A stretch of DNA of 64,000 nucleotides, taken from Tupaia tana. Taxonomy: Eukaryota > Chordata > Mammalia > Scandentia > Tupaiidae. How positions within the stretch are numbered: the stretch's first letter is position 1; each line of letters starts with the position of its first letter. Location of the stretch: assembly GCA_026018925.1 (NCBI GenBank), contig JAKSZU010000002.1, forward strand, positions 156,915,400 through 156,979,399, given 5' to 3'. A program made the position numbers and the translations under genes. Below the pieces are notes generated by a model. The model had not been told where the DNA came from, searched no databases, and saw nothing but the letters and a program-made list of their open reading frames with translations. Shown here piece after piece: positions 44,755 to 56,700 of the stretch.

Positions 44755-46518
44755 CTTTCAAAAGAAGAAATCACACTTTATTAAAAAATTCTCCACACCG
44801 TATTTATTGATTGATTGATATTTATTGCGGTGTGGGTCCATGAAGCCTTTTCTCACATATTAGCACCTATGTCAACAAAACTAAAAACAAGGTAGGTAAG
44901 GGATATGAAAAGGACCAGGGACGCTTGATAAGAGAAGCAGTTAGGTCTTCAAAGGTGACTTTCAGGGGCTTCCAGAAATGGCAAGCTACCCTTCCTTTAC
45001 CTCCACAAAAGGGGAAAAGCAATACACCAGCGACCCTCTAAAACACTCTGACCCTACGCACTGGTGAGACCTTCCCATTAAATGTCTACACCGCGGACAG
45101 CCTCTGCTTCTGGGCAGCTTTGTGGCTCAACTTAATGGAGCTTGGCCTCGGTGGTGAACCAGCCCTGCCCAGCCCGGGTATTTGAGATGGTGTTTTCTTT
45201 TATTAGATTTCTGCATTTCCAATGCAATAAGCTTTAGGGAATTTGAATAGAACATCAACTTCATACACTCCTTCCCACTCGTCTAGTCTCCCTCAAATTC
45301 ATAACGCTGCACACTCTTTTCTGCTCCCAAGGACCCTCTTCACAAAGGACTCTCCCTGGAGAAGACGACACTCCCTCTGGCTCTTTGCGACCTTCTGCCC
45401 TTTCACTGATGGGATGCCCTTGTTTGATGTTTATCTGTTTGTCTTTAATTTGGATTGCATTTTTGCCTAGACTTGCTGTTTTAGCCTTTGTGGTATATTT
45501 TTAACTCTCTTTTCAAGTTTCCTAAGCAGTGGGATTATCAACAAATGCCCCAGAGAGATGCAGCCTCAATCCCGCTCAACCTCAAATGCTGCCTTCATCC
45601 TCACGTGAAATTTCTCTCTCCTTCCCAAACTTGGAGTTCCCAACTCTTTATTTTTCCATCTGAATGTCCCTTAGATACTTATCTTTCCACTCCCACAGCC
45701 GCCCTAGACTTTTGAAACTGGTCTACCCACCTCTCCCCATGCTGACGAATACCAAATTAATCTTCCAAAACCCCACTGCTAGAATACTTCTCTGCTCCGG
45801 CCTCTTCAGCAAAGCCTCGCTGAGAGAAAAATTGACCGGATTACACCAGCCCCACCCAACATCAATAGACTATTGATACTGCACTTTTATTCACGTGAAA
45901 ACAATTGGCAGTTCCTGAAGGCTTTCATGAAGACCTGACAACAGGACTATTTATCGTCCTCCCCATAAAATGACGTCTTTGAGCAAATATGTTTCGTATT
46001 TATCTTCTGCTTTTGAGGAACGTATGTGCGAATCAGAGCAGGATACTGGAGGCATGCATGAGCCAGAGTAGGAAGCAAAGGTGGGACTCTGGCGAGCTGA
46101 GGCTGGGTTGGGTGGGACACATCCTATTCCTTCTGCCGTTGGTCTATAATCCGGCCGGATGCCGACTGGAGAGCAATTTAGGTACAGACCCAGTTTAGTT
46201 ACAGACCCAGTGCTGGTGCGGTGCCCTCCCCAATCCTCTGTTCTCTTCTCCTACAGAAGACGGAATGAGAGCCAGCTAGGTGTGCTGAGCACACTGACAA
46301 GTTTCTGTGGTCCAAACTTAGCCTCTGTGGAGGCAAGACAGCAGTGGTGTTGGTTGGGGACATTCTGGAAGCCTCTAAAGAGGAAACATGGTCAGGCGTT
46401 GTCCTGACCAGTCCTTCCTCATCGTCTCGGGGCCACCCCGGAACCGAACCGCTCTGAGAGCTGCTTTGTGGGGCACACGGGTTTGCTTCGGTAATGGGCT
46501 CCTCTGAAAGATGAACCA
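44755..46518. other. TENM3 intron stretch, possible L2 part
   Basis: SINE-free. 45560-45850, with CTCAACCTCAAATGCTGCC and TTAATCTTCCAAAACCCCAC, reads like a degraded L2-type LINE 3' region. A 12 bp tandem duplication, TACAGACCCAGT, sits at 46182-46213. Confidence 0.4.
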
Positions 46519-46777
46519 GAGGTCAGCAAGTGGCATGGTGGTTGAGGTGCTGGACTCCCACATGGTCGACTGAGGTTCAAGTCCTGGACCTGGTAGCTTA
46601 AAAATCACACCAGGCACATGTGCTTGTGTGCCCAAAATCCCAGGAGGAGAAGGGACTGCAGCATGTGCACTAGGTGGGAAGATTTCTCAATTTCCCTGTT
46701 TCTCTGTCTCTTTCCACTGAGCATACACACACTATGGCAAAAAACCTGAAAAAAAAAAAAAAAAAAAAAAAAAAAAA
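46519..46777 (+). mobile_element. tRNA-derived SINE (family A/B intermediate)
   Basis: GGTCAGCAAGTGGCATGGTG start, GAGGTTCAAGTCCTGGACC B box, ACACACTATGGCAAAAAAC then a long A-tail. Confidence 0.86.
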
Positions 46778-46779
46778 CA

Positions 46780-47057
46780 GGTCTCCAGCAAATGGTGTAG
46801 TGGTTACATAGTTGGACTCCTACACGGCTGACCACGGTTCAAGTCCTGGACCCAGTGACTTGAAACTCACACCGGGCACATGTGAGTGCATGCCCAAGAA
46901 TCTGGGAGGAGAATGGATGAGAAGGGATTGTAGCCCGGCCATCCACCCCCTGGGGGGTGATTTCTCACCACCCCCTCACTATTTCTATCTGTCTCTTTCT
47001 CTCTCTGGCAAGTGCACATGTCCCAAGGCAAAAACCTCTTAAAAAACAACAAAAAAA
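46780..47057 (+). mobile_element. Family A-like SINE in tandem with the previous one
   Basis: GGTCTCCAGCAAATGGTGTA start, CACGGTTCAAGTCCTGGACC B box, TCCCAAGGCAAAAACCTC 3' end. Confidence 0.86.
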
Positions 47058-47630
47058 GATGAACCTAATCTGTCTCTCCCACTATCCCCCCCATACAAAG
47101 GGAGACGCTTCTCTTCCATCTCACAGAATTCCTTAGGTTCAAATTCATTCTACTTTTTAACAGAAACGACGACAGATCTTGCCATCTGCCATGGCAATGC
47201 TTTTTCCACAAAGCTAATTTGTAACAAGCTATTATCTGTCATGTGGTAAAGCAGAACAAAATTACCAACCCCATCATAACTAACAACGTACGCGGAAATC
47301 ATGCCTCGATTCTCGTGCCTGATCAAGGACATGTGCCCAAACAACCAAGGCAGAACAGGATCCGCTTTAAACTTCGAATGGTGGATGGATTTGGAATGTT
47401 AGTAGCAATAATGTGATTTGCAACACTCCTATCAAAAGATTTTACACTTAAGTATTCTGGGAACAGTTCCGAGGTTTATGTATTTTCATCATTACTTAGT
47501 AGAAAATCATTTCTTTGAATCCAGTACCAATGCTGTTAGTAAAATATCCTAAAAAATCAGGCTCTGGGTAGAAAATGCAAAATGCTTCCATCATCAAGGT
47601 CAATGGAGCAGCCAGCCTCCTCCCAAATCA

Positions 47631-47638
47631 TGACGTCA
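47631..47638. promoter_or_regulatory. Palindromic CRE-like octamer
   Basis: TGACGTCA, the CREB/ATF palindrome, in unique intronic sequence. A single site; function unproven. Confidence 0.3.
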
Positions 47639-47708
47639 TCTGATAGGCAGCTACTACTCCCCACACAGCACCAAACATGGCAGGGAGGATGCAGCATAAG
47701 ACAAAAGA

Positions 47709-47858
47709 GGAGTCGGCAGATGGCATGGTGGTTAAAGCACTGGACTCCCACATGGTTGACAACGGTTCGAGTCCTGGACCCGGAGGCTTGCTTTTCCAAT
47801 TTCCCTTTCTCACTTTCTGTCTCTCTCTGCTTAAATTAAAATAATAATAAATGTAAAA
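47709..47858 (+). mobile_element. Family B SINE
   Basis: GTCGGCAGATGGCATGGTGG start, CAACGGTTCGAGTCCTGGA B box, CTTAAATTAAAATAATAAT tail. Confidence 0.88.
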
Positions 47859-49029
47859 GACAAAAGAAACTATTATTTTACCCGATTTTGTTTCAAATGG
47901 GAAGAGGGTCTGGATGAGAAGGGGCGAGACCTGGTGGGGGTAGGCAACACCTATTTAAACTTCTTCACTGTGGTGGCTGTGTTTCAGTAGGAGGTCTTCC
48001 TGGGGGGGCAATCCTGACCTGTGCTTTGCTCCATGAAACCAGAAAGGGCTGTTGTCTGTGGTCAAGCTGCCAGGCTCTTCTTTGTTCCCCTTCCACCACC
48101 CCCAAATAACACGAGTTCAGAGGAGCATAGACGTTGGCAGATCTTCCTCCCCTCATCTCTGCCGCAGCCCTTTTGAACACTGAGCGCAATGGTGGATGGT
48201 CACAGAAATGACTTTCTGTCTTCTTACGATCAAATGCAAGGCAAGCTGACCCAAGGCCTCTTTCTCTGCATAGTCATCACCACACCAGGGGGCGCTGACA
48301 GGGTGATCACGCCCTGCTCAGAAACTCGCAGGCCTTGAGACAAAGGTGGCGAAGTCAGGGCATGCCAGAATCCCACCCTGCAGGTGTGTGCGGGACTCTG
48401 GGTTAGCCGTCATCCAAAGGATTGTATTTAAGCCAGCTTTTATCTATCTATCTATTTATTTATTTAATTGTTTATTGATCGAGGAAGGCTGACCTGAGAG
48501 GGGCATTATCTTATTTGTTTAGGTCTCAGGTCTTCGAATGCAGACTTGCAGACAGCTGATGGCGAGGGAAATTTTGGCTCCAGAAAACCTATACGACAGA
48601 GCTGTGCTTTTTCCTGGATTTATTCGGTGGGATCTGGACGCTCAGACACTCGTCCCTCTCGCTGGACTCCTTCCTCAGGCCCCCAGAGCCCCAGGTCCAG
48701 CAAACGGCTGTGCAGCGACTGAGGACTGGAGGGATGAGGGAGACTTATGGGAAGTTGGAGAGATTTAAAACATAGGTAGTCCATTTGGAAAGAGACATTT
48801 TTATTTACTTTATAAATGCTATGGCTCCCAAGAACATAATACATAGGATACTATTAATAAGTCGGACTGAAAGGCAATATGCATTAACTACTTAGCAAAG
48901 GAAACTTCCTAACTTTGGTTAAATGTTTCTTTTGACATAAGCTCTGACCATGGGCCAAGAGACGCTGAGGAGAAATGGCAGAATCGCAGATCTGCTGGAG
49001 TAGGAAGGGGTTTTTAATCACTGAGAAGC
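47859..49029. other. TENM3 intron stretch with CTCF-like motif
   Basis: SINE-free 1.2 kb with a CTCF-like site at 48282-48297 and a (TATC/TATT)n run near 48441-48472. Confidence 0.5.
48282..48297 (+). promoter_or_regulatory. CTCF-like motif
   Basis: ACACCAGGGGGCGCTG matches the CTCF core CCACCAGGGGGCGC except its first base. It has the same orientation as the site at 6911. Confidence 0.5.
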
Positions 49030-49135
49030 CTTTCATTTTACAGGGGAGGGCACTTCAGTCCAGAGCGGTGCTGGGACTTACACAAGGTCACAGAGCTGTA
49101 GGAGTGAGTGACAAATCAGGACTGGAACTGGCCCG
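49030..49135 (-). repeat. MIR relic
   Basis: TTTCATTTTACAGGGGAGGG, CACAAGGTCACAGAGCTGTA and AATCAGGACTGGAACTGGCC give the reverse MIR order. Confidence 0.7.
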
Positions 49136-49198
49136 GTGCCTTCGGTAACCTGCCAATGCTGCTTCCCAGAAGGAGCAGACAGAGCACAGGCGGCAGTA

Positions 49199-49400
49199 CC
49201 GGGCTGGGAGACGGCGCAGTGCGTACACGCCAGGCCTTCTGAGGCTGCCCCACACGGAAAGGTTCTGAGTTCGTGTCGGAAGAGCTCCCTGATGATAGCA
49301 GGCATGCGTGTGCCCATAATCCAGGGCTGGACGGGGTAAGGTGGGGTGGCTGCAGCCTCAGGACCCTGCTGGGTGCTGGGTGTCGTCGTTCTCTAACTCG
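49199..49400 (+). mobile_element. Family D SINE
   Basis: CGGGCTGGGAGACGGCGCAG (A-box-like) and TTCTGAGTTCGTGTCGG (B-box-like), with GCATGCGTGTGCCCATAATCC in the body. Tail (GGAA)n. Confidence 0.6.
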
Positions 49401-49516
49401 TGGAAGAAATACATGGAAGGAAGGGGGAAGGAGGGAAGGAAAAAGATCCAGAAAGTAATGAAATGCCGAAGACGTGGAGAACAGGGCTGAACAAGAAATG
49501 GAAAGGAGTTGCCTTC

Positions 49517-50085
49517 GGGCCAGCAGATGGCGTGGAGGTTAAGGGGTCTGGATTCCACATGGCAGACTAAGCAGTTCGAGTCTCGGATCCAGTGGCTTGA
49601 AAAAACACACTACAGGGAACCAGCAGTTAGCGTAATGGCTGTGTCGCTGGACTCCCACGTAGTCGACCGTGGTTCACGTCCCGGACCCGGTGGCTTAAAA
49701 CTCAGGTCGGGCGCGTGTGCGTGCGTGCCCAAGATCCTGAGAGGAGAATGGAGGAGAAGGGATTGCGGCGTGACCAATCCCTTCTGGGGGATTGGTGATT
49801 TCTCGCTTTCTGTCTCTATGTCTCTCTCTCTCTGTCTGGCGAGCGCACGCACCCTATAGCAAAAACCTCTCCAAAAAAAAAAAAAAAAAAAAAAAGAAAA
49901 AGAAAAAACACACTACACATATACGTATGTGCCCAAAATCCTGAGAGGAGAGTGGAGAGAGAGAGAGAGAGGGTCTACGGCTCCCTGGGGTGTGTGTGTG
50001 TGTGTGTGTGTGTGTACTTTTTCTCATTTTCTCTTATCTGTCTCTAGTGAGGGACTCGCCCTATTGCAAAAAAAAGGGGAGGGGT
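49517..50085 (+). mobile_element. tRNA-derived SINE split by a family A insertion
   Basis: The 5' half is 49517-49614 (CGGGCCAGCAGATGGCGTGG, GCAGTTCGAGTCTCGGATCC). The 3' half is 49918-50085 (GTGCCCAAAATCCTGAGAGG, CGCCCTATTGCAAAAAA). Confidence 0.9.
49615..49901 (+). mobile_element. Family A SINE nested in another SINE
   Basis: A perfect 16 bp duplication GAAAAAACACACTACA lies at 49599-49614 and 49902-49917. Full length with an A-tail containing AAAAG units. Confidence 0.96.
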
Positions 50086-51234
50086 GTCCGGGAAGGTTGG
50101 TTCCATGGGGCAGTGGAATTGCACTGCTCCAGAGACTCTGGGTCAACATGGTGACCACAGTTCTAATATGTGGCCCAGTCCAAAACACAGCAAGCCTGAA
50201 TGCAAGTGCCCAGGACCTGGCAGCTGCAGGAAGGGCCAGGTCCCTATAGAGCATGACCAGACCCTATAGAGGTGCTCCCCTCTCTCCCACGTACACGCAT
50301 GTGCTCTACTATAAATAAAGGAAAAATAAAATAGGGGGAAAAAAAAACCACCAATAGTGGTAGTGATAGAATCAGAAAGCAAGATTACATAAATATCAAG
50401 AACAAAATGTTTCTTACTAAATCTTAAGAGAGAAAATACAATGCAAATAGTGAGAATTAAGGGAAGGCCGAGGCACGGTCAGACTCGGGCCGTGAAGGAG
50501 CCAAAGGAGTAGAGCGAAGAACACGCCAGCTAGTGGTAGCTCGGGGAGACACAGGCTGGACAGGCTCCCAAACTGGGGTTACATTCTTTAGGAGCAGGCA
50601 GTGGATCCTCACATAGTACCAGAGCTCCTGTCTTTACTATCCAGCCACAGGACACACTGGTCTGTAAGTTCACGCATTTTCCCACCCATAACCAGATCCC
50701 CTACAGCCCGTCAGTGTGGTTTCATGCACACTTGCAGCTTCACGCTCTTCACAGTGCTCACTCCCCTGCCTCTGGACTGGCGTCTCCTAAAAGCTCTAAC
50801 CAGACATGTTTAGCCACACACGAGGCTTTACCGTGGTAACCTCCCATTCATAATGTCCACATCTGAAGTCAGCTTTCGTCTAACAACCTCCAGCTCTTCC
50901 CTGTATTTCCCTATCCACTTACGTCACCTGAGCTGGGAAAACAGGGACCCCTCTTACAGCCTTGTCCTCCCTGGCCCCTTGTAGTAGTCACCAAGTGATG
51001 GCTGTCTCTCAGGGAGACATTAACCTGCTTCTCTGTCATGTTGTGCCCAGTCCTGGCTCAGGCCTGCACTTCTTAACTGGCTTTACTGCCTCCTAACTTT
51101 CCTTCCCCCCAACCCACTTTTCTAACAGGTTGCTTCCCTGTTAAACCCCTTGACCGAAGCCCTGTCTATGGAGGATGGAAGATCCACCGAGGCCAACGCT
51201 TCTGCCTGTTGGGACCGGTACCGTCATCTCCCCA

Positions 51235-51560
51235 CCGTGGTTTGGGTGTGTCCGCCCAAGCTCGTGCATTGAAATCTGGTGAGCCTTTGTAACGAATGGT
51301 GCTGGGAGGGTGAAACTTCACTGGAAGGTGGGAGAGGATTTGGATTCAGGGCTCTCAGCGTGGCGCCCCACGATGGAATCCTGGTGGGTTTGTAAGGCAA
51401 TGAGGCAGACACGGGCTCTGCCTTGCTGTCTGGCCGCGAGCTAGGTGAGGCCGTCCACTGCCCCAGCAGATGGCCAGCCTCCGACCTTGGACTGTGAAAC
51501 CATGTGCTAAGTAAACCTCTGTTCTCTATTCATCACCCTAGGTGTTCCTGGGATTAGCAA
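51235..51560 (+). mobile_element. MaLR-like solo LTR relic
   Basis: GTGGTTTGGGTGTGTCCGCC at the left, and GGACTGTGAAACCATGTGCT followed by AAGTAAACCTCTGTTCTCTA and GGGATTAGCAACACGACACA at the right. These match the layout of ERVL-MaLR LTRs. No internal retroviral genes are present. Confidence 0.55.
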
Positions 51561-51775
51561 CACGACACACAGAAGCACTCCTCGTCCCACTTCTCCACGC
51601 GTCTCCCATGCTCTGGTCACTCCGAGCTGCGTGTTCTGTCCCATGCTTGCTGTGTTCTAGCTCTAGAGTAAATGCTTTTCTCTGGTCTAGAACATTCCAT
51701 TTCTTACTAACCTGTATTCCTATCTTTCAAGACTGAGCTTAAAAATGACTTCTCTTTAGAAGTTTTCCTGCCTTG

Positions 51776-51942
51776 AGGCCAGCAGATGGTGTGCTGGTTA
51801 AGGCACTGGACTCCTACATGGCTGACCATGGTTCAAATCCTGGACCTGGTGGTTTACTTTCTCTGTCTCTCTCTTTCTTGGGTGAGCACATGTTACCCTA
51901 TAGTAAAAGTAATAAGACATTTAAAAAATAAATAATTAAAGA
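51776..51942 (+). mobile_element. Family B SINE in L2
   Basis: GAGGCCAGCAGATGGTGTGC start, CATGGTTCAAATCCTGGACC B box, CCCTATAGTAAAAGTAATAA tail. Confidence 0.88.
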
Positions 51943-52169
51943 TTTTCTCGCCACAGCCCTCCCCCCCCCACCCCAGTCCCATTTAGATGTTCCTCTTCCT
52001 CTGTTCCTCCGCAGCCACTGAGCAGTCCTCCACCTCCATGCTCACCCTTCTTACTCATCTGTCTTCCCCAGTGGACTCTGAGCCCCTGAAGGGAAGGCAC
52101 ACACCCCTGGGCTCTGCGTTCTCCAGCATCTAAAGCTAGTCCCCAGCACCTACTCCATTTTTATCAAGA

Positions 52170-52223
52170 GAGTGCACGAGTGAATACACGCATGCCAGGA
52201 ACCTAGAGGGTAAGTTGGAAATG
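52170..52223 (+). repeat. Source copy of a 54 bp duplicated segment
   Basis: GAGTGCACGAGTGAATACAC to GGGTAAGTTGGAAATG. It is repeated at 53609-53662 with four mismatches. Here it continues unbroken from L2-like into unique sequence, so this looks like the original location. Confidence 0.85.
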
Positions 52224-52805
52224 CCCGGTGACTTAAAGGCACCTTATCTTAGCCTAAAAGGTTGGAAATGGCTTACTAATTTGTCAGTCTGTGCCTTTGC
52301 AAACATGCAAAGACATCCATTTTCTTCTATGTGGCATAACTGCTTTTGGATGAAGCACCTCCCAGGAGCTGGTGTTGCCAGACCGGTCCCAAACGGGACT
52401 AGCCAGCCGGCGGAAACACCTCGGAGCTAAGGAAAAGAAGGTACGCTTTAAAGACTAAGTTAAACGATGTAATTTTACTAAATTAATAGGGAGTAAATGA
52501 TCCTATTTTGTAATTGAATATGCATATACAGACATGCCCATGAAGACAAACTACCAGGTAGAACTTTTCTCACTCAATATATAATCACGGCATCAACTCA
52601 TTCAGACCTTCCTTCGGTTTCTAAAGGTTTAAGGCTTACGCATCCTCAATACTTCTCGAGGAATAGTCTGATGTATTTAGCTACTCGGCCATTTGCGCCT
52701 CCAGACCATACTATCCTCATCATCTTTCTTTTATTACTGTAACTAACTGATGGAGCTTAACACATCATCTATAAGTCAAGTATTTCCTCCTAATTGCAGG
52801 CGAGA

Positions 52806-52972
52806 ATGACCAGTAGGTGGCATAATGGCTAAGGTGCTGGACACTCCCACATGGCCAACCATGGTTTGAGTCCTGGACCTGGTGGCTTGCTTTCTCACTT
52901 ACCCTCTCCCTCTCTCTGTCTCTCTCTGGTCAAATTAAAATAAATAAATGAATAAATAATTTTTTAAAAAAA
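52806..52972 (+). mobile_element. Family B SINE
   Basis: GACCAGTAGGTGGCATAATG start, CATGGTTTGAGTCCTGGACC B box, CTGGTCAAATTAAAATAAAT tail. Confidence 0.88.
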
Positions 52973-53002
52973 CTTGGTTTCTTCTTTTCTAGAGTTTGAA
53001 AT

Positions 53003-53062
53003 AGAATGAGGCTTTTCTTGCCATAGGGCGGGCGCCACCACGCCCAGAATGAGGCTTTTCTT
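53003..53062 (+). repeat. 17 bp direct repeat around a 26 bp GC-rich insert
   Basis: AGAATGAGGCTTTTCTT occurs at 53003-53019 and 53046-53062. Between them is GCCATAGGGCGGGCGCCACC plus ACGCCC. It looks like a very short insertion with target duplication. Confidence 0.7.
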
Positions 53063-53137
53063 CTAGCTAATGCTTGACCACACTCATTAAGATGAACTAC
53101 TTTCTTTAAATAAATTACAAGTTTTTCAGCCTTCATT

Positions 53138-53397
53138 TTTTTTTTTTTGGAGAGATTTTCGCTATAGGGCGCGTGAGCTCGCCAGACAGACAGAGACATA
53201 GAGACAGAAAGCGAGAAATCACCCCCACAGGGGGGATGGTCACGCCGCAATCCCTTCTCCTCCGTTCTCCTCTAGGGATCTTGGGCACGCGCGCACACGC
53301 GCCCGGCGTGAGTTTAAGCCACTGGGTCTGGGACTCGAATCACGGTCAGCTACACGGGAGTTCAGCGACACAGCCATTACGCTAACTGCTGGTCTCC
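53138..53397 (-). mobile_element. Family A SINE
   Basis: In reverse GGAGACCAGCAGTTAGCGTA start, GTGATTCGAGTCCCAGACC B box, GCCCTATAGCGAAAATCTC 3' end. Confidence 0.93.
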
Positions 53398-53469
53398 GAG
53401 ATGGGAAAATTTTAATTTACATGAGACTTACACTCTTTATTTTTTACTTTTTAAAATATTCTTGTTTTT

Positions 53470-53703
53470 ATTTTTAAGCATTCTTTATTTAATTCCATTT
53501 GTTACTATTGTTATTTTTTCAGTTTGATCAGAGAGAGAGAGAGAGACAAAGGGAGAGCGAGAAAGCAAACCACCAAGTCCAGGATTCAAACTGCAGTTAG
53601 CCACATGGGAGTGCACGAGTGAATATATGAATGCCAGGAACCTGGAGGGTAAGTTGGAAATGGGAGTCTGGCACTTTAACCACCATGCCACCTGCCAGTC
53701 CCC
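53470..53703 (-). mobile_element. Family B SINE carrying a copied 54 bp insert
   Basis: In reverse GACTGGCAGGTGGCATGGTG start. The expected GTGCCAGACTCCC..ATGTGG join is interrupted by the 53609-53662 segment. The B box CAGTTTGAATCCTGGAC and the TCTGATCAAACTGAAAAAAT end are otherwise normal. Confidence 0.88.
53609..53662 (+). repeat. Copied 54 bp segment inside a SINE
   Basis: 50 of 54 bases equal 52170-52223 in direct orientation. GGGAG occurs at both edges, as microhomology or a small duplication. Confidence 0.88.
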
Positions 53704-53705
53704 CG

Positions 53706-56700
53706 CCCCCCCCCCCCCGACTTAAACTTTTAAGATACAGTTAAAGAGAACAAAACTAATTTTTAGATATAGCTACAAAACCGTATTTCTTCACATCAAT
53801 ATTTGTAGGAAGTTTTGGGGACCTCCCTTTCTTTGAAAACTACAGCTTCACCAAAGGTTGGGATGAACTTGTCTAGGAAATCTGCTTTGAATGATGTGAA
53901 TGTGTGTGTTTACGAGACATGAGGTCTCTGATGGATGAGAGGAATGCGAGGTGAGCACTTAGGGACCGACTCCCCGCAGAGTAATCCGAAGTAGCCCCAA
54001 CTGTCTCCTCTCCTTCACGAGCTCCTTTCTAACCCTGGGTGAGCGTTCAGGAGAGAAGCCCAGTATCCATGCTAGTTCTGCATTTGCAGCCTCAGGACAT
54101 TCTGAAACTATTCCAGGATCTTGGCAAGAGAGCTTTCTCCATGTTGAATCCCTTCCTGGGAGGCGGAGGAATTAGGGTACCCAGGAGTGAGGGCTGCTGG
54201 AGTTTCTTTTAGTTTGCTATCATAGGCATGAGCCAGTGACGCGAGACAGTCTCTAGGAAATACCCAACTGCCAGTCTCTGGTTCTGTGGCTGTAAGATAT
54301 AAACAGTTGCCTTATACCGGTTGTCAATGTGTAAATTTCTTGCTCTATTAATAGACGATCACTTAAAATGTCTGGCGTATATAACTGAGTCCTGGGATAA
54401 ATCACCGTATAATCACTGCGTGAGGGAAGTTGATGGTGCACACAGATAAGAGGTTATCGGATCATCTATCTAATTGGGACAGTTACGTAATTACTTGAAA
54501 GAGGAAATTCAACACTTTGGGAAGCTGCATTTACTCAGTCTTGAACCATTATGGAGCAATTTAGCACGTCTAGAACATTAATTTGCTAAATGGAAGCCAC
54601 GGAAAGAGTTAATGTAGCCTTGCAGCTACACACATGTCTCAAGGATGCAGCTGACACTGAGACAATCCGAAGGATCCGTTTTTATTGTCTTGCAGGGGCT
54701 TTGCAAGAAATCTGAAAAACATACAGTTTCCCCATTTCCCTTTCTCCGTTGAAACCCGGACAGGCTCATTATTTTTTTAAAACTAGACTTGCAGAAAGGA
54801 ATTGGAAATTAATCAAGTATTAATAACAGTACTGCTTTAGCAGTGCTTAGGTTAGTCTGAGACATACAGCAGCTGCTTTCTTCAATTGTCTACACATTTT
54901 TTACTAATGTCCCTGGGAATACACATCCTGGTTAAAAATTTAAAGCAAAATTATTAAGCAATTAAACAAAAGAGCAAAAAAAAAAAAAAGGAAATTCAAC
55001 CTGATACAGTCCCAGGATTTTAAGTGATCCGCTGATAAAATCTCTTACCAGTCACTTTTAATTTTCTAAATTTTTCCAGAAAGAAAGAAAAGGAAATGGA
55101 ACAGAAAGAAGGGACTTGAGTCCCATTTTTAGATGCACATTTATAAAACTGGTTGCTTTAGTTCTTAACACAGTTCTTGGCAGAAATAAGGATGACATGT
55201 GGCTTCAGTGTTTGAGATTTTAGGGTTGGATGTCAGAGGCCTGTCAAAGGCGAGGGGCCCCTCTTGGTTCTGTCCTGTGGACAGAAGCTATTACAGATCC
55301 CGGTAATAGATCAGATCTCTTTCCCACACGTGGAAAGCGAACACAGCAGACAGCGCCGGCCAGAACAGGCACTTCTTCTCTAGCTCAGAATAATTCTCAC
55401 TGAGTTTCCCCACAGTACTTACGCTTTCCATTCACTCTTTTGAATTTGAAACGGCCTTAGCTACACCTGGACAGGTATTCCTCACACAGCGTGTCTCTCC
55501 TCCCCCGAGATCCCTCTTCTGATCCCCTCCTGGAGTATCAGAACGGAGGGGCCTGGGAGTCATGGTTTTGCCTGGACACAGAGTTAGGTTCATTATAAAG
55601 AAATGGTTCAGAAGCTCATTCTGAAATGGTAAAACTTGACTGAGGGACAATAAAGCACCCAAATGAGAAGCCAGAGACCCATAGCTACCTACGGAAGAGA
55701 GTGAAAGCTGAAACTCATTTATTTGCTCGGTGAATCTGAAAGTAGCTCTGAGAAGCTCACAGAGTCAGCTCCACACCAAGAGAGCTCCGAACCGTCAAAG
55801 TGTCAAGACGGAAACCTGCACTAGCCTGCTGGCCTGCACGCACCCTGGAGCCACGCGGCCCGCTGTTCACGTCTTCTTTAACCAGACGGAGGAGCCTCCG
55901 GATATGCCCACACGGTTTGTATTTTTTGTGGGCAAGCAAGCAGAGAACTGTGAAATACCATTTACTATTAAATAATTTATTCTGTTGCCTAATTCAATAC
56001 ATTGGATTTGCTTTGGTATGCATTCAAGTGTAAGAATTGTGGTTTCATTTTGGAGTATGAACTTTTTAAATAATACGTTTTTAACAGGTGAGATCTTATT
56101 GGTTGCCCTGGAGTTTCATTAGCTAAAGAATTACGATATGTGGCAGTTGTTTCTGAAGCTGTATGAAGAGCAGCATGGGGCAGTCCCTGATACGAAATGA
56201 AGACAGTAATGAGGCCTAGCAGTGTCATCCCACAAGGGGACTCCATGGGCTGGTTGAACATCCTTTCTACTGCCCAGCAAGTCAATGGAAGGAGGAGTCA
56301 GAGACAAAATGGCTTATTCCATGGGTAGTAAATAATTACCTGGCTCATGAAACTTACCAGTCTAACTCAGTGATTTCAAAGCTGGGTTATAAACCATTTG
56401 ATACCTACTGTAGTCTTCCTGTCATGCCATCCGGTGGCATAGTATTGGCCATTTCTATGATGAATCACAATAGGGACATCATTACAAGTAACAGAGAGAA
56501 AAATTGCTACCAAGAAGATGCTATCTCTAGTTTGCAAAATGAAGGTTCTTGTGCTTAAGAAACCATCAGTAGACCCTAAAGAGTCATCCTGTCTACTTCA
56601 TTAGAGACTGATAAGAATCACAAGTTGGGAATCAGGTTTTCTTTCCCTAGAATCCTCTCTGAAACCAGGTACAGCAATGCTGTATTTTTTACTACATTTG

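Larger units (their letters stand above)
50990..52223 (+). mobile_element. L2-like LINE 3' region, interrupted
   Basis: ACTGGCTTTACTGCCTCCTA, CTTTCAAGACTGAGCTTAAA, CTTCCCCAGTGGACTCTGAG, GCCCCTGAAGGGAAGGCACA and CCAGCACCTACTCCATTTTT follow the plus-strand order of mammalian L2 3' ends. It is broken by a MaLR-like LTR and a family B SINE. Confidence 0.5.
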
